DNA from: JALHMQ01 sp037441125
Lineage (GTDB): Bacteria; Pseudomonadota; Gammaproteobacteria; Burkholderiales; Burkholderiaceae_F
NCBI GenBank assembly: GCA_037441125.1
Contig: JBBIST010000030.1
Span: forward strand, 1-31,688
Length of the DNA stretch: 31,688 nt
Reading direction: 5' to 3'
In this document: positions 7,348 to 15,228 of the stretch, piece after piece
How positions within the stretch are numbered: position 1 is the first letter of the stretch
Layout: every line of letters starts with the position of its first letter
Notes under the pieces: model-generated
Databases searched by the model: none
Told to the model about the DNA's origin: nothing
The model's input: the letters and a program-made list of their open reading frames with translations, nothing else
Translations under genes and position numbers: made by a program

Positions 7348-8667
7348 CTAATCCGGCACGCGGCGCGCGTAGGAACGCAACTCGCCCCAATCGAACTCGA
7401 AGCGATCGCGTGATCCATCGGCGGGCAAGCGGATGCGAAACGTCGCCGGATACTTGACGGCGACGAACTCGCGCGTGCCGGCGGCGGCGAACTCCAGCGT
7501 CTCGATCAGATCGATCTCGACTTGCATCCTGTCGCCGACCGCCGTCACGACGTAGCGGAACAGTCCGTCCTCGAAGCGGCCCGACAAGGGCGCCCCGGGC
7601 GCGGCTTCTTGCGATGGCGGCGCCGCGCCGATCAGAGCCGGCATCAGCTCGGTCAGCCAGACAAGACCCTTGTTGACCAGGATGACGAGCCCGAGGTCCT
7701 CGTCCGGCAGGTACGCGATCATCGTGCTGTGGCTGTCGACATTGCCGCCGTGCCACAGCATCGTGCGACCCAGAAACTCGCGCGTCGAAAGGCCGAAGCC
7801 GTAGGGCACTTGGGTGCCGTCCGCGAGACGGGTGGGCCGAGCCAGTCGCGACGCCGCCTTCGGGGCGGCCAAGGCCAAGCGAACCCATCGGGTCAGTGCG
7901 TTGGCGCTGGCGCACAGACCGCCGTCGCCGACATAGGCGGCGGCGCTCGCGTCGAGCGGTGTCGGCTTGCCGGCGCTTGAGATGCCGGGCACGAACTCGT
8001 CGGGGCGCAGGCTGTGGCAGGGGGCGATGCTGTCGATGCCGGCGGGGCGCAGGACGAGATCGCGCAGGAGGTCGTCGAACGGCCGGCCGCCCACGCGCTC
8101 GGCGATCAGCGCGAGCGCCTTGTAGTTCGTGTTGCTGTAGGCCCAGCGCGCCCCGGGCGCGAACCGGCGTGGCGCCTTGGCGGCCAGTTCGATGTACGCG
8201 GACATCGGCGTCGTGGCGTCATCGGCCAGCGGCCGGTAGTCGTCGAGCCAGAGGAAGTCTGCCAGGCCGGACGTCTGCTCCAACAGGTGCAACACGCGCA
8301 GCGCCGGTTCGCCGGCAAACCACTCCGGCAGGTAGGTGCCGACGGCTGCGTCGAGCCGCAGCTTGCCGGCGTCGGCAAGCGCAATGATCGTCGCGGCCGT
8401 GAACTGCTTCGAGATGGAGCCGATCGGGAAGAGGGAGGTCGCGGCCGGCGCCGGTCCGCCATCGCGGCCGGAACCGTAGCCGCGCTGCAAGACCAGCGTG
8501 TCGCCGCGCAGGATCGTCACGTGCGCCGCCGGGATGCCCTGCTGCGCCATGAACGAACGGATCGCTGCAACGGCCTTCGCTGCATCAGGTTGCGCCGCTG
8601 CCTGCGGCGCGAAGGCACAGACCAGCAGGCAGAGCACGGCTGCGATCGACCGCGTTCGGCCGCTCAC
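7348..8667 (-). CDS. Exported serine hydrolase, beta-lactamase/class C family
   Basis: This is a penicillin-binding-protein-like serine hydrolase. It shows the catalytic motif S-I-S-K (SxxK) in PIGSISKQFTAA, the YSN motif in WAYSNTNYKALAL, and the HGGN box in MLWHGGNVDSHS. These correspond to the three active-site motifs of class C beta-lactamases and esterases. From the GTG at 8667 (439 residues) the N-terminus is a clean signal peptide: an SGRTR basic part, a hydrophobic core, then AFAPQAAAQ. An ATG at 8769 would add 34 residues, but these contain codons rare here (TTA, TTT, CTT, GGT) and no signal-like features, so I prefer 8667. Substrate is unknown. The gene follows hbdH on the same strand, with an inverted-repeat element between. 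Confidence 0.85.
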   Translation of the reverse strand: MSGRTRSIAAVLCLLVCAFAPQAAAQPDAAKAVAAIRSFMAQQGIPAAHVTILRGDTLVLQRGYGSGRDGGPAPAATSLFPIGSISKQFTAATIIALADAGKLRLDAAVGTYLPEWFAGEPALRVLHLLEQTSGLADFLWLDDYRPLADDATTPMSAYIELAAKAPRRFAPGARWAYSNTNYKALALIAERVGGRPFDDLLRDLVLRPAGIDSIAPCHSLRPDEFVPGISSAGKPTPLDASAAAYVGDGGLCASANALTRWVRLALAAPKAASRLARPTRLADGTQVPYGFGLSTREFLGRTMLWHGGNVDSHSTMIAYLPDEDLGLVILVNKGLVWLTELMPALIGAAPPSQEAAPGAPLSGRFEDGLFRYVVTAVGDRMQVEIDLIETLEFAAAGTREFVAVKYPATFRIRLPADGSRDRFEFDWGELRSYARRVPD

Positions 8668-8769
8668 GAGCGCCCGGCAGCCGTCCGCGCGCCCCGTCGC
8701 CGGCGCGTCACGACCAAGCGTCGCCCGCCATCCGCAAAACAGGCGGAACCCGGCCGATAACTTGCTCAT

Positions 8770-8848
8770 ATGAAAATCGGGGTCAGATTCCAATTAATCG
8801 CCGTCAGACCACGCCAGTAACAAATCGGTATCTGACCCCGATTTTCAT
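8770..8848. repeat. 79-bp miniature inverted-repeat element (REP/RAYT-like ends)
   Basis: TGAAAATCGGGGTCAGAT (8771-8788) is perfectly inverted at 8830-8847, and one further outer base pair matches, leaving about 41 bp between the arms. The GGGGTCAGAT/ATCTGACCCC ends resemble motifs often seen beside REP-associated tyrosine transposases in environmental Proteobacteria (recollection, not searched). The right arm contains the stop codon of hbdH. The left arm ends one base before an ATG. No transposase is encoded here. Confidence 0.8.
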
Positions 8849-9624
8849 TGCGCGTACCAGCCGCCGTCGACGTTCCACGCTGCGCCGCGCACCTGGGCGG
8901 CGGCATGGGAGCAGAGGAACACGGCGAGCGCGCCGAGCTGCTCGGGGGTGGCGAAGTCCATCGACGGCTGCTTCTCGGCCAGCAGCGACCTCTTCGCCTC
9001 TTCGTTCGACAAAGCCTGCTGCGCGACGCGCGCATCGACCTGCTTTTGCACCAGCGGCGTCAGCACCCAGCCGGGGCAGATCGCGTTGCAGGTGACGCCG
9101 GTTTGCGCGGTCTCGAGCGCGACCGCCTTGGTCAGGCCGACGATGCCGTGCTTGGCGGCCACATAGGCGCTCTTGTTGGCCGAAGCCACCAGGCCGTGGA
9201 CCGAGGCGACGTTGATGATCCGGCCCCAGCCGGCCGCGCGCATCTTCGGCAGGGCGAGGCGGATCGTGTGGAAGGCCGACGACAGGTTGATGGCGATGAT
9301 CGCGTCCCAGCGTTCGACCGGGAACTCGTCGATCGGCGCCACATGCTGGATGCCGGCGTTGTTGACCAGAACGTCGATGCGACCGAACTCGGCCTCGGCC
9401 CGCAGCACAAGGTCCTCGATCTCGGCCGGGCGGCTCATGTCGGCGCCGTGGTACAGCGTCCTCGCACCGAGCCCCTGCAATTCCTGCTCGACCGCCGCGA
9501 TCGCCTGCGCGTCGCCGAAGCCGTTGACGACGACATCGGCGCCCGCCGCCGCCAGCGCGCGCGCGATGCCCAGTCCGATGCCGCTGGTCGATCCGGTGAC
9601 CAGCGCGGTCCTGCCCTTCAACAT
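8845..9624 (-). CDS. hbdH: 3-hydroxybutyrate dehydrogenase (SDR family)
   Basis: This 259-residue short-chain dehydrogenase oxidises D-3-hydroxybutyrate to acetoacetate with NAD, in PHB or ketone-body use. It has the cofactor motif TGSTSGIG (residues 10-17), NNAG (88-91), N114, and the catalytic S141, Y154 and K158 in SAYVAAKHG. The ICPGWVLTPLVQKQ stretch and the C-terminal GGWYAQ are characteristic of bacterial 3-hydroxybutyrate dehydrogenases. The ATG at 9624 is preceded by a GAGGGAGAG Shine-Dalgarno. The stop codon lies inside the inverted-repeat element, yet the protein ends at the normal family position. A GntP-type permease at the far right of the window could serve the same substrate. 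Confidence 0.93.
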   Translation of the reverse strand: MLKGRTALVTGSTSGIGLGIARALAAAGADVVVNGFGDAQAIAAVEQELQGLGARTLYHGADMSRPAEIEDLVLRAEAEFGRIDVLVNNAGIQHVAPIDEFPVERWDAIIAINLSSAFHTIRLALPKMRAAGWGRIINVASVHGLVASANKSAYVAAKHGIVGLTKAVALETAQTGVTCNAICPGWVLTPLVQKQVDARVAQQALSNEEAKRSLLAEKQPSMDFATPEQLGALAVFLCSHAAAQVRGAAWNVDGGWYAQ

Positions 9625-9690
9625 GCGTCTCTCCCTCGGTCAGTCGCTCGCGTGCGGGCCGAGCGCGGCGAGTATGCCAGCGCCGCTCTC

Positions 9691-9696
9691 TACAAT
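9691..9696 (+). promoter_or_regulatory. Candidate -10 element (TACAAT) for the alpha/beta hydrolase
   Basis: TACAAT lies 32 bases upstream of the start codon at 9729 and is followed by GCCGGCGGCC. It belongs to the recurrent TACANT set in this window. No good -35 is visible. Confidence 0.4.
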
Positions 9697-9728
9697 GCCG
9701 GCGGCCCCATCGGATCGCCCGCCCGCAC

Positions 9729-10613
9729 ATGACCGAAGTCGCACCCCGCCAGCGTTTCGTCCAGTGCCTGTCGCCGGCCGGCCTGCACCGAGTCGCCTAT
9801 CGCGAGTGGGGCGCGCCCGAGAACCGCAACCTGCTCGTGTGCGTGCACGGGCTGACCCGCGTCGGCAACGACTTCGACCGGCTGGCGCGCGCGCTGGGCG
9901 ACCGCTACCGGGTCGTCTGCCCGGACATCGCCGGGCGCGGCGCCAGCGACTGGCTGCGCGATGCGCGCCTGTACGGGCTGCCGCAGTACCTGAGCGACAT
10001 GGTGACGCTGCTGGCGCGGCTCGATGGCGACAGCATCGACTGGGTCGGTACTTCGATGGGCGGGCTGATCGGCATCGCGCTCGCCGGCCTGGCGGGGGCA
10101 CCGATCCAGCGTCTGGTGATCAACGACGTCGGCCCGACGCTCGATCCGGTCGCGCTGGCGCGCATCGGCGACTACGTCGGCCAACCGGTGCGCTTCGCCT
10201 CGGTCGAGCAGGCGGTCGACTACGTGGCGCAGGTGAGCGCGCCGTTCGCGCTCAAGACGCGCGAGCAGTGGCGCGAGATCACGCTGTCGGTGATCCGGCA
10301 CGTGCGCGACGAGGCGGGCGAGGGCTGGGTCATGCACTACGACCCGCGCATCGGCGAACCCTTCCGCGCGCTCACGCCCGAGGCCGCCGCCGCCGCCGAG
10401 GCAGAACTGTGGCGGCGCTACGAGTCTATCGGCGCGCGCGTGCTGCTCACGCGCGGCGCCGACTCCGACCTGCTGGCGCCGGCGACCGCGCGCCGCATGT
10501 GCGAAGTCGGCCCGCGTGCGCACCTGGTCGAGTTTGCCGGCGTCGGCCACGCGCCGATGTTCATCGACGACGAGCAGATCGCGGTCGTGCGCGAGTTCCT
10601 GCTCGCGCCCTGA
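9729..10613 (+). CDS. Alpha/beta-fold hydrolase
   Basis: This 294-residue cytoplasmic hydrolase has the family order. The oxyanion HG is in LLVCVHGLTR, the nucleophile elbow GTSMGG contains S109, the acid is D245 or D247 in TRGADSDLL, and the catalytic histidine is H274 in GVGHAPMF. The PDIAGRGASDWL loop is shared with a group of proteobacterial hydrolases near PHB or esterase genes, but the substrate cannot be read from the sequence. It is transcribed divergently from hbdH across a 104-bp spacer. The ATG start matches the conserved N-terminus. I see no signal peptide or truncation. Confidence 0.9.
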   Translation: MTEVAPRQRFVQCLSPAGLHRVAYREWGAPENRNLLVCVHGLTRVGNDFDRLARALGDRYRVVCPDIAGRGASDWLRDARLYGLPQYLSDMVTLLARLDGDSIDWVGTSMGGLIGIALAGLAGAPIQRLVINDVGPTLDPVALARIGDYVGQPVRFASVEQAVDYVAQVSAPFALKTREQWREITLSVIRHVRDEAGEGWVMHYDPRIGEPFRALTPEAAAAAEAELWRRYESIGARVLLTRGADSDLLAPATARRMCEVGPRAHLVEFAGVGHAPMFIDDEQIAVVREFLLAP

Positions 10614-10618
10614 AACCC

Positions 10619-10650
10619 GGCGCGCGAGCGCGCGATCGCGACCGCGCGCC
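10619..10650. terminator. GC-rich hairpin between convergent genes
   Basis: GGCGCGCG and CGCGCGCC form an 8-bp stem with a 16-base loop, between the alpha/beta hydrolase stop and the DUF5666 gene stop. There is no T-run. Confidence 0.3.
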
Positions 10651-10676
10651 GCCTGGCGGCGATGCCCGTGTAGCGA

Positions 10677-12095
10677 TCAGCGCACGCGCCGCAGCGTCAG
10701 CGCGCTGATCGCGCCGTTGACGTGGGCGCCCTCGGCTCGCACCAGGTCGCCGGGGCGCAGCGCGGCATAGAACTCGGCCTGCGTCATCGGCCGATCTTGG
10801 GCGTCGAAGTAGTTCGTCAGCGCGTTCGTCGTCACGGCCATGCCGAGGATCGTCAGTCGCGTGCCGGCAATCTCGCTCACCGCTCCGCCGATCCCGGCGC
10901 CGGGTGTACGAGGCGGCAGCCGCCGCACCAGGTCGGCGTCGATGTGGGTGCCGCTTTCGCGCCCGAAGACCAGCACCTGGTCGCCGGGCTGCAGCCTGGC
11001 GAGGCTGAGCGGGCCTTCGGTACTGGTGTCGTCGAACAGGGTGCCGGCGCGCAAACGCACCTCCACACCGGGCGCGGCAAAGAGACGAAAGCTTCGCCCG
11101 GCCAGATCCACCGAGTCGACCGCGCCGCGCCCGTAGGCGGCGAGCGGCGCGCGGCGGATGCGCAGCCGTTCGGCGCGCAGTTCGCGTCCCGCCTCCAGGC
11201 GGCCGCTGACTTCGATGCGAACGCCGACCGCAAGATCGCTCACGCTGCCGTCGACGAACTGCGTGCGCGCGTCGATGAGCACGCTCTGGCCGGCCAGCAC
11301 GAGGCGGCCGGCCTGCGCATTCCAGCCGTCGACGATGCCCTGGATCTGTCGCTTGGAGACCGAGTCGGGCAGGCGCAGGTCGATCAACGCGAGCTCGGTC
11401 GCGACCGCCGCTGCGCCCGAAGGCGGCGCCTGAAGCGTCAGCCGGACGAGCTGGCCGGCGGCCAGCGTGCCCGGCGTGACGCCGACCAGCCGCGCGGCCG
11501 AGATGTCCACCTGCACGCCGGCCACGCGCACCGTGCCCGTGCCGACGGCCGTCACGAAGCCGGTCAACCGCGGCGCGGCGGCGCCGGTCTCGCGCTGTAC
11601 CCAGGTGGCGAGCAGGCTGCCGTCGGGCGCGCGCAGGCCGGAGATCCGCACCCGGTCACCGGCCCGCAACGCGGCGAACTCCAAGACGCCGGCGACCACG
11701 GTGGTGTCGTCGGCCAGCACGCGCTGGCTGAGCACGCGAAGTTCCTGCGAACCGACGACGGCCTCGATCAGGCCGTCGAGCAGCGTGTCGTGACGCACCT
11801 CGGTGGCGGTGCCGCTTGCGCCGTCGGCCGCCAGCGCGCCGGTGACGGTGACCACCATGCCGACGCGCAGGTCGGTTGCGCGCGCGCCCGATGCGCCGTC
11901 GAGGCGGATGTCGGCACGGTCGACGTCGTAGCGGATGCCGTCGACGATCACGCTGCCGAAGCCGGTCACGACACCGGTGGTCTGCGCGTCGGGCACGAGG
12001 CCGGTGCCGTCCTGGCCGACGCCGCAGGAAGTCAGGCCGATCGCGGCGCACAGAGCGAGCGCGGCGCGGCGAAGCAAGGCGATCGAAGGGGTCAA
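10677..12095 (-). CDS. DUF5666-repeat lipoprotein (shorter paralogue)
   Basis: This protein has 472 residues. A signal peptide (basic residues, then ALALCAAIGL) ends in the lipobox LTSC, predicting acylation at the cysteine near residue 24 and an envelope location. The mature part consists of repeated beta-rich units of about 65-75 residues with the DUF5666 pattern: G-F-G-S-V-I-V, then a G-x-x-V-x-V-x-G strand, then a T-x-V/L-x-x strand. Its first unit is clearly homologous to the first unit of the divergent long protein. The start is TTG at 12095, overlapping the stop of the DUF6502 gene as TTGA, with a GGGAGAG Shine-Dalgarno just upstream. It is therefore translationally coupled to DUF6502. 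Function is unknown; the fold is probably OB-like (inference). Confidence 0.82.
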   Translation of the reverse strand: MTPSIALLRRAALALCAAIGLTSCGVGQDGTGLVPDAQTTGVVTGFGSVIVDGIRYDVDRADIRLDGASGARATDLRVGMVVTVTGALAADGASGTATEVRHDTLLDGLIEAVVGSQELRVLSQRVLADDTTVVAGVLEFAALRAGDRVRISGLRAPDGSLLATWVQRETGAAAPRLTGFVTAVGTGTVRVAGVQVDISAARLVGVTPGTLAAGQLVRLTLQAPPSGAAAVATELALIDLRLPDSVSKRQIQGIVDGWNAQAGRLVLAGQSVLIDARTQFVDGSVSDLAVGVRIEVSGRLEAGRELRAERLRIRRAPLAAYGRGAVDSVDLAGRSFRLFAAPGVEVRLRAGTLFDDTSTEGPLSLARLQPGDQVLVFGRESGTHIDADLVRRLPPRTPGAGIGGAVSEIAGTRLTILGMAVTTNALTNYFDAQDRPMTQAEFYAALRPGDLVRAEGAHVNGAISALTLRRVR

Positions 12096-13021
12096 GGCTT
12101 CTCTCCCTGGGAGGATTCGGTGTTGCTGCCGGCGGTCGCGCGCGAGCGGCGGCTCTTCCGCGACGCGCGGGCAGGCGGCGCGAGGGCGGTTGCGGTGGCA
12201 GACGGGTCGGTCGTGGAGGCGTTGGCCGCAGGGGCGGCCTCCTCGAAGTAGTAGACGCCGAGCGTCACGCGGCGCGCGCCCTCGGCCGGTGGCGCGTCGC
12301 CGGCGTCCTCGGCGGCGAGCAGGCCGCGCGCTTCGGCCAGCGTCTGCTGGCCTATGCCGCGCAGCCGCTCGCGCAGCCCGTCGACGCGCGCGGCCGGGAT
12401 GTTGTCGGCGAACACGCGCTGCTGCAGGAAGGCCTGCTCGGGCGGGTGCGAGAGGTTGTGGTCGATCGCGCCGAGCAGGTCGGCGCCGTGACGGCCGAGC
12501 AGCGCGAGCTTGCGCTCGTCGGCCGCCTGCGGCACGTAGCCGCGCGGCGACAGGTGCAGGCGGCCGTCCTCGTCCACGTGCAGGGCGCCGGCCTGGCGCA
12601 GCTCGTCGAGCACGGCCCGCGCCGGCATGTCGCCGCTGTGACGGCGCACCAGTTGCGCAAACGCCTCGCCATCGAGCGGCGCCGGTGCGCCGTTCGCTGC
12701 GCCGTGCTCCTGCAACCAGCCGGCGGCGACCTTGGCGGCGCGGTTCATCGTCCGCGCCAGCGCCACGTCGGTCGGGTCGCCGGCGGCATTGGCGGCCTGC
12801 AAGCGCGCGACTTCCTTGCGGTTCAAGCCGGTGATGACCGAGATGCGTGAGGCGGTCTGCTTGCGCCCCGGCAGCCCGAAGTCGCGTTCGGCCACGTCGA
12901 CGTAGGCACGCCGCGCCAGTTCGGCGAACTCGTCGTACGCCAACCCCTGACGCAGCAGCACGCGCACCAGCGGCCGCAGCAGGTGCAGCACGGCAGCCGA
13001 CAGGGTCTGGCGCAGGGTCAT
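12092..13021 (-). CDS. DUF6502 family protein with helix-turn-helix, candidate regulator
   Basis: This 309-residue cytoplasmic protein starts MTLRQTLSAAVLHLLRPLVR, matching the DUF6502 family opening (LLRPLVR-LLLR, then YDEFAELARRAYVDVA). Residues about 54-74, around QTASRISVITGLNRKEVARL, look like a helix-turn-helix. The middle part is predicted mostly helical, and the C-terminal about 40 residues are Ala/Arg-rich and low in complexity. I chose the ATG at 13021; a GTG at 13045 would add eight residues. It is coupled to a DUF5666 lipoprotein gene downstream and divergent from another. A DNA-binding, autoregulatory role is inferred from the HTH and from twin palindromes upstream, not demonstrated. 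Confidence 0.8.
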   Translation of the reverse strand: MTLRQTLSAAVLHLLRPLVRVLLRQGLAYDEFAELARRAYVDVAERDFGLPGRKQTASRISVITGLNRKEVARLQAANAAGDPTDVALARTMNRAAKVAAGWLQEHGAANGAPAPLDGEAFAQLVRRHSGDMPARAVLDELRQAGALHVDEDGRLHLSPRGYVPQAADERKLALLGRHGADLLGAIDHNLSHPPEQAFLQQRVFADNIPAARVDGLRERLRGIGQQTLAEARGLLAAEDAGDAPPAEGARRVTLGVYYFEEAAPAANASTTDPSATATALAPPARASRKSRRSRATAGSNTESSQGEKP

Positions 13022-13083
13022 CGGTGCGTAACGAGGCGGCGGCACGGGAGCTATCCGGCCGGAAGCAATTCTTTACGAAGTTC

Positions 13084-13101
13084 TTGGGCTTGTCTTCCCA
13101 A
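13084..13101. promoter_or_regulatory. Candidate operator, palindrome copy 1 (TTGGG-N8-CCCAA)
   Basis: TTGGG-N8-CCCAA is an 18-bp dyad in the AT-rich divergent spacer, about 63 bp upstream of the DUF6502 start. It adjoins a minus-strand TAGAAT (13102-13107). Confidence 0.55.
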
Positions 13102-13107
13102 ATTCTA
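13102..13107 (-). promoter_or_regulatory. Candidate -10 element (TAGAAT) for the DUF6502 operon
   Basis: TAGAAT on the minus strand lies between the two palindromes and directly beside copy 1, where a bound protein would block it. No good -35 is visible at 16-18 bp. Confidence 0.35.
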
Positions 13108-13124
13108 CTTGCACTTTACTGGAA

Positions 13125-13142
13125 TTGGGAAAATACTCCCAA
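13125..13142. promoter_or_regulatory. Candidate operator, palindrome copy 2 (TTGGG-N8-CCCAA)
   Basis: This is the same 18-bp dyad with identical spacing, here extended to TTGGGA-N6-TCCCAA. Its centre is 41 bp from copy 1, close to four helical turns, so two dimers could bind the same face of the DNA. A weak plus-strand promoter (TTGCAC at 13109, AATACT at 13132) would overlap it. Confidence 0.55.
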
Positions 13143-13216
13143 ACAGGCAGCCGGGCCACGCCGCCGATCTCGACGGCCAGTCACCCGGGGCTGTTCATCA
13201 AAGGAGGAAATCCGTC

Positions 13217-15031
13217 ATGAGTCCGTATCTCAAGCGCCTGGCCGCCGGCCTGTGCGTGGCTTCCAGCGCCTTGCTCACCGCCTGCGGCGGCGGCAGCGCG
13301 GACCCCAGTGCGCCAGATCCCGGGGTGGTCTATCAGGGCACGATCAGCGGCTTCGGCAGCGTGATCGTCGGCGGCGTGCACTTCGACGACAGCGCCGCCC
13401 AGGTGACCGTCGACGACGCCGCGGCCAACGCAGGCGCGCTCAAGCTCGGCATGCAGGCCCAGGTGACCGGCAGCGTCGCGGCCGACGGCAGCGGCGTGGC
13501 CGCGGCGGTGACGGTCGAGACCTCGCTACGCGGTCCGGTGGGAGCTGTCGATGCGGCGGCAAGCCGCTTCACCGTGCGCGGCATCAGCGTGCAGACCGAT
13601 GCCGAGACCGTGTTCGATGGCGCCAGCGGTGTCGCCACCCTGTCGGTCGGCTCCTGGGTCGAGGTGCACGGCGCGGCCGACGCCGCGCGCCGAACGGTGC
13701 AGGCCACACGCGTGGAGGTCCTGCCGCCCGAGGAGGCCGGCCGCATCGTGCTGTTCGGCCGCGCCACAGGCGTGACGGCCACCAGTTTCACGCTCGGCGA
13801 CCTGACCGTCGTCTACACCGGCGCCCGGCTGATCGGCTTCGACGGCAACACGATCCCCGAAGGGGCGATGGTGCGCGTGCGTGCCAACCAGCCGCCGGCC
13901 GGCAACGTGCTGACCGCGCAGGCGGTCAAGGCGCTGAAGGCGCCGCGCTGGAACGACGGCACGCGCGCCACGGTCGAGGGTCGGATCCAGCAGTTCGTCA
14001 GCGTCTCCGACTTCCTGGTCAACGGCACGCCGGTCGACGCGCGCAACGCCAGCTTCGTGTTCGGCACGGCGGCCGATCTGTCCGAAGGCAAGCGCGTGAT
14101 CGTGCGCGGCACGATAGCCAACGGGCGGCTCATTGCGAGCCAGGTCCGCTTCTTCCGGCCCGACCAGGACGGCGAGGTGCGGTTGATCGGCCTGGTCAGC
14201 GACTTCGTGTCGATCGCGAGCTTCAGGGTGCGCGGCGTTGCAGTCGATGCCAGCGCGGCGGTGTTCGAAAACGGCAGTGCCGCCGATCTCGTCAACGGCC
14301 GGCTGGTCGACGTTCGCGGCGAGTCGGCCGGCAACGTCGTCAGGGCCACCCGCATCCGCTTCGGTGACGCGCTCGCCACCTCGGGCTGGATCACCGGCGT
14401 GATCAGCGACTTCGTCTCGCCCGAGCAGTTCAAGCTCGGCGGCCGCAACGCGCGGCTCGCCGGCGGCGCGCGGCTCATCGGCGCCACCGTGGCCGACCTC
14501 GGCAACGGGGTCACGCTCTGGGCCCAGGGCAGTGTCGACGCCAACGGCGTGTTCGTCATCGTCAGGGCGATCTTCCCGCCGCGCTGGGCCATCGCCACGA
14601 CACAGGTTGCCGGCACGGTCACCGATCCGGCGGCCGATGGTTCCTCGTTCACGATCAACGGCACGCGGGTCACGACGTCCGAGCGCACACGCTACCCGAA
14701 CGGCAGCGTCGACCGCATCGTTGCCGGTGCGTGGGTGATCGTCATCGGCCGCTTCAGCGGCGGCGTGCTCGTGGCCGACACGATCGTGTTCGCCGAACGC
14801 GCCGGCCACGAGCAGTGCCGGGCGTTCAAGATCGAAGGCGTCGTCTACGACTTCGTCTCGCCGGCGAACTTCAAGCTGTTCAGCTTCAGCGTCGACGCCA
14901 GCGCAGCCACCTTCGTCGGCGGCAGCATCGCGGATCTGGCCGACGGCAGGGTGATCGAGGTCTGCGGCAACCGCCTGCCCACCGGAGCGACGCTGGTCGC
15001 GACCCGGGTGGAGTTCAAGAGCGCTCGCTGA
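13217..15031 (+). CDS. Long DUF5666-repeat lipoprotein
   Basis: This protein has 604 residues. A signal peptide with ASSALLTAC gives a lipobox (L-T-A-C) and is followed by a GGGS linker. The mature protein is built of about eight related units of 68-74 residues. In several the signature is (Y/S)DFVS-x-x-x-F, then V-D-A-S/R-A-A, then GS-x-A-D-L-x-x-G, ending A-T-x-V/I-x-F. The clearest copies begin near nucleotides 13980, 14194, 14398 and 14840. The ATG at 13217 has a perfect AAGGAGG Shine-Dalgarno at 13201-13207. The gene is monocistronic and followed by a strong hairpin terminator. It is divergent from DUF6502. Envelope location is predicted; the ligand or function is unknown. Confidence 0.85.
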   Translation: MSPYLKRLAAGLCVASSALLTACGGGSADPSAPDPGVVYQGTISGFGSVIVGGVHFDDSAAQVTVDDAAANAGALKLGMQAQVTGSVAADGSGVAAAVTVETSLRGPVGAVDAAASRFTVRGISVQTDAETVFDGASGVATLSVGSWVEVHGAADAARRTVQATRVEVLPPEEAGRIVLFGRATGVTATSFTLGDLTVVYTGARLIGFDGNTIPEGAMVRVRANQPPAGNVLTAQAVKALKAPRWNDGTRATVEGRIQQFVSVSDFLVNGTPVDARNASFVFGTAADLSEGKRVIVRGTIANGRLIASQVRFFRPDQDGEVRLIGLVSDFVSIASFRVRGVAVDASAAVFENGSAADLVNGRLVDVRGESAGNVVRATRIRFGDALATSGWITGVISDFVSPEQFKLGGRNARLAGGARLIGATVADLGNGVTLWAQGSVDANGVFVIVRAIFPPRWAIATTQVAGTVTDPAADGSSFTINGTRVTTSERTRYPNGSVDRIVAGAWVIVIGRFSGGVLVADTIVFAERAGHEQCRAFKIEGVVYDFVSPANFKLFSFSVDASAATFVGGSIADLADGRVIEVCGNRLPTGATLVATRVEFKSAR

Positions 15032-15074
15032 TCCTGTACCGAGTGGGCCCGTTGAGGACCCGCTGTCCTGACCT

Positions 15075-15116
15075 GCGGCGCCGTCGGGCGCAAGCCCGGC
15101 GGCGCCGCTTGCTTTG
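15075..15116 (+). terminator. Rho-independent-type terminator after the long DUF5666 gene
   Basis: GCGGCGCCG and GGGC pair with GCCC and CGGCGCCGC around a GCAA tetraloop, with 2-base bulges on both sides. The sequence TTGCTTTGCG follows. It lies 44 bases after the stop codon. Confidence 0.65.
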
Positions 15117-15228
15117 CGCCCAGCAGGGCGCGAGGAGAAAGCCGCCTTCCCGCGCTAGATTCCAGGACGCGACGCGTCGGCGACATCGGCACCGATGCGC
15201 GGGCGAGTCAGGTTCTCCGGAGGAGCGA

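Noticed and set aside
8668..8793. Earlier starts of the serine hydrolase (ATG 8769 or 8793)
   Set aside because: 8793 lies inside the inverted-repeat element. The codons from 8769 to 8668 are atypical and push the signal peptide 34 residues inward. Not fully excluded.
13022..13045. GTG start for DUF6502 eight codons upstream
   Set aside because: Possible, but ATG 13021 already gives the usual distance to the LLRPLVR motif and no Shine-Dalgarno favours the GTG.
12847..14367. Other long frames over the DUF5666 gene on both strands
   Set aside because: They are shadows: Arg/Gly/Ala-rich with no signal peptide or domain, whereas the chosen frame has AAGGAGG, a lipobox and repeats.
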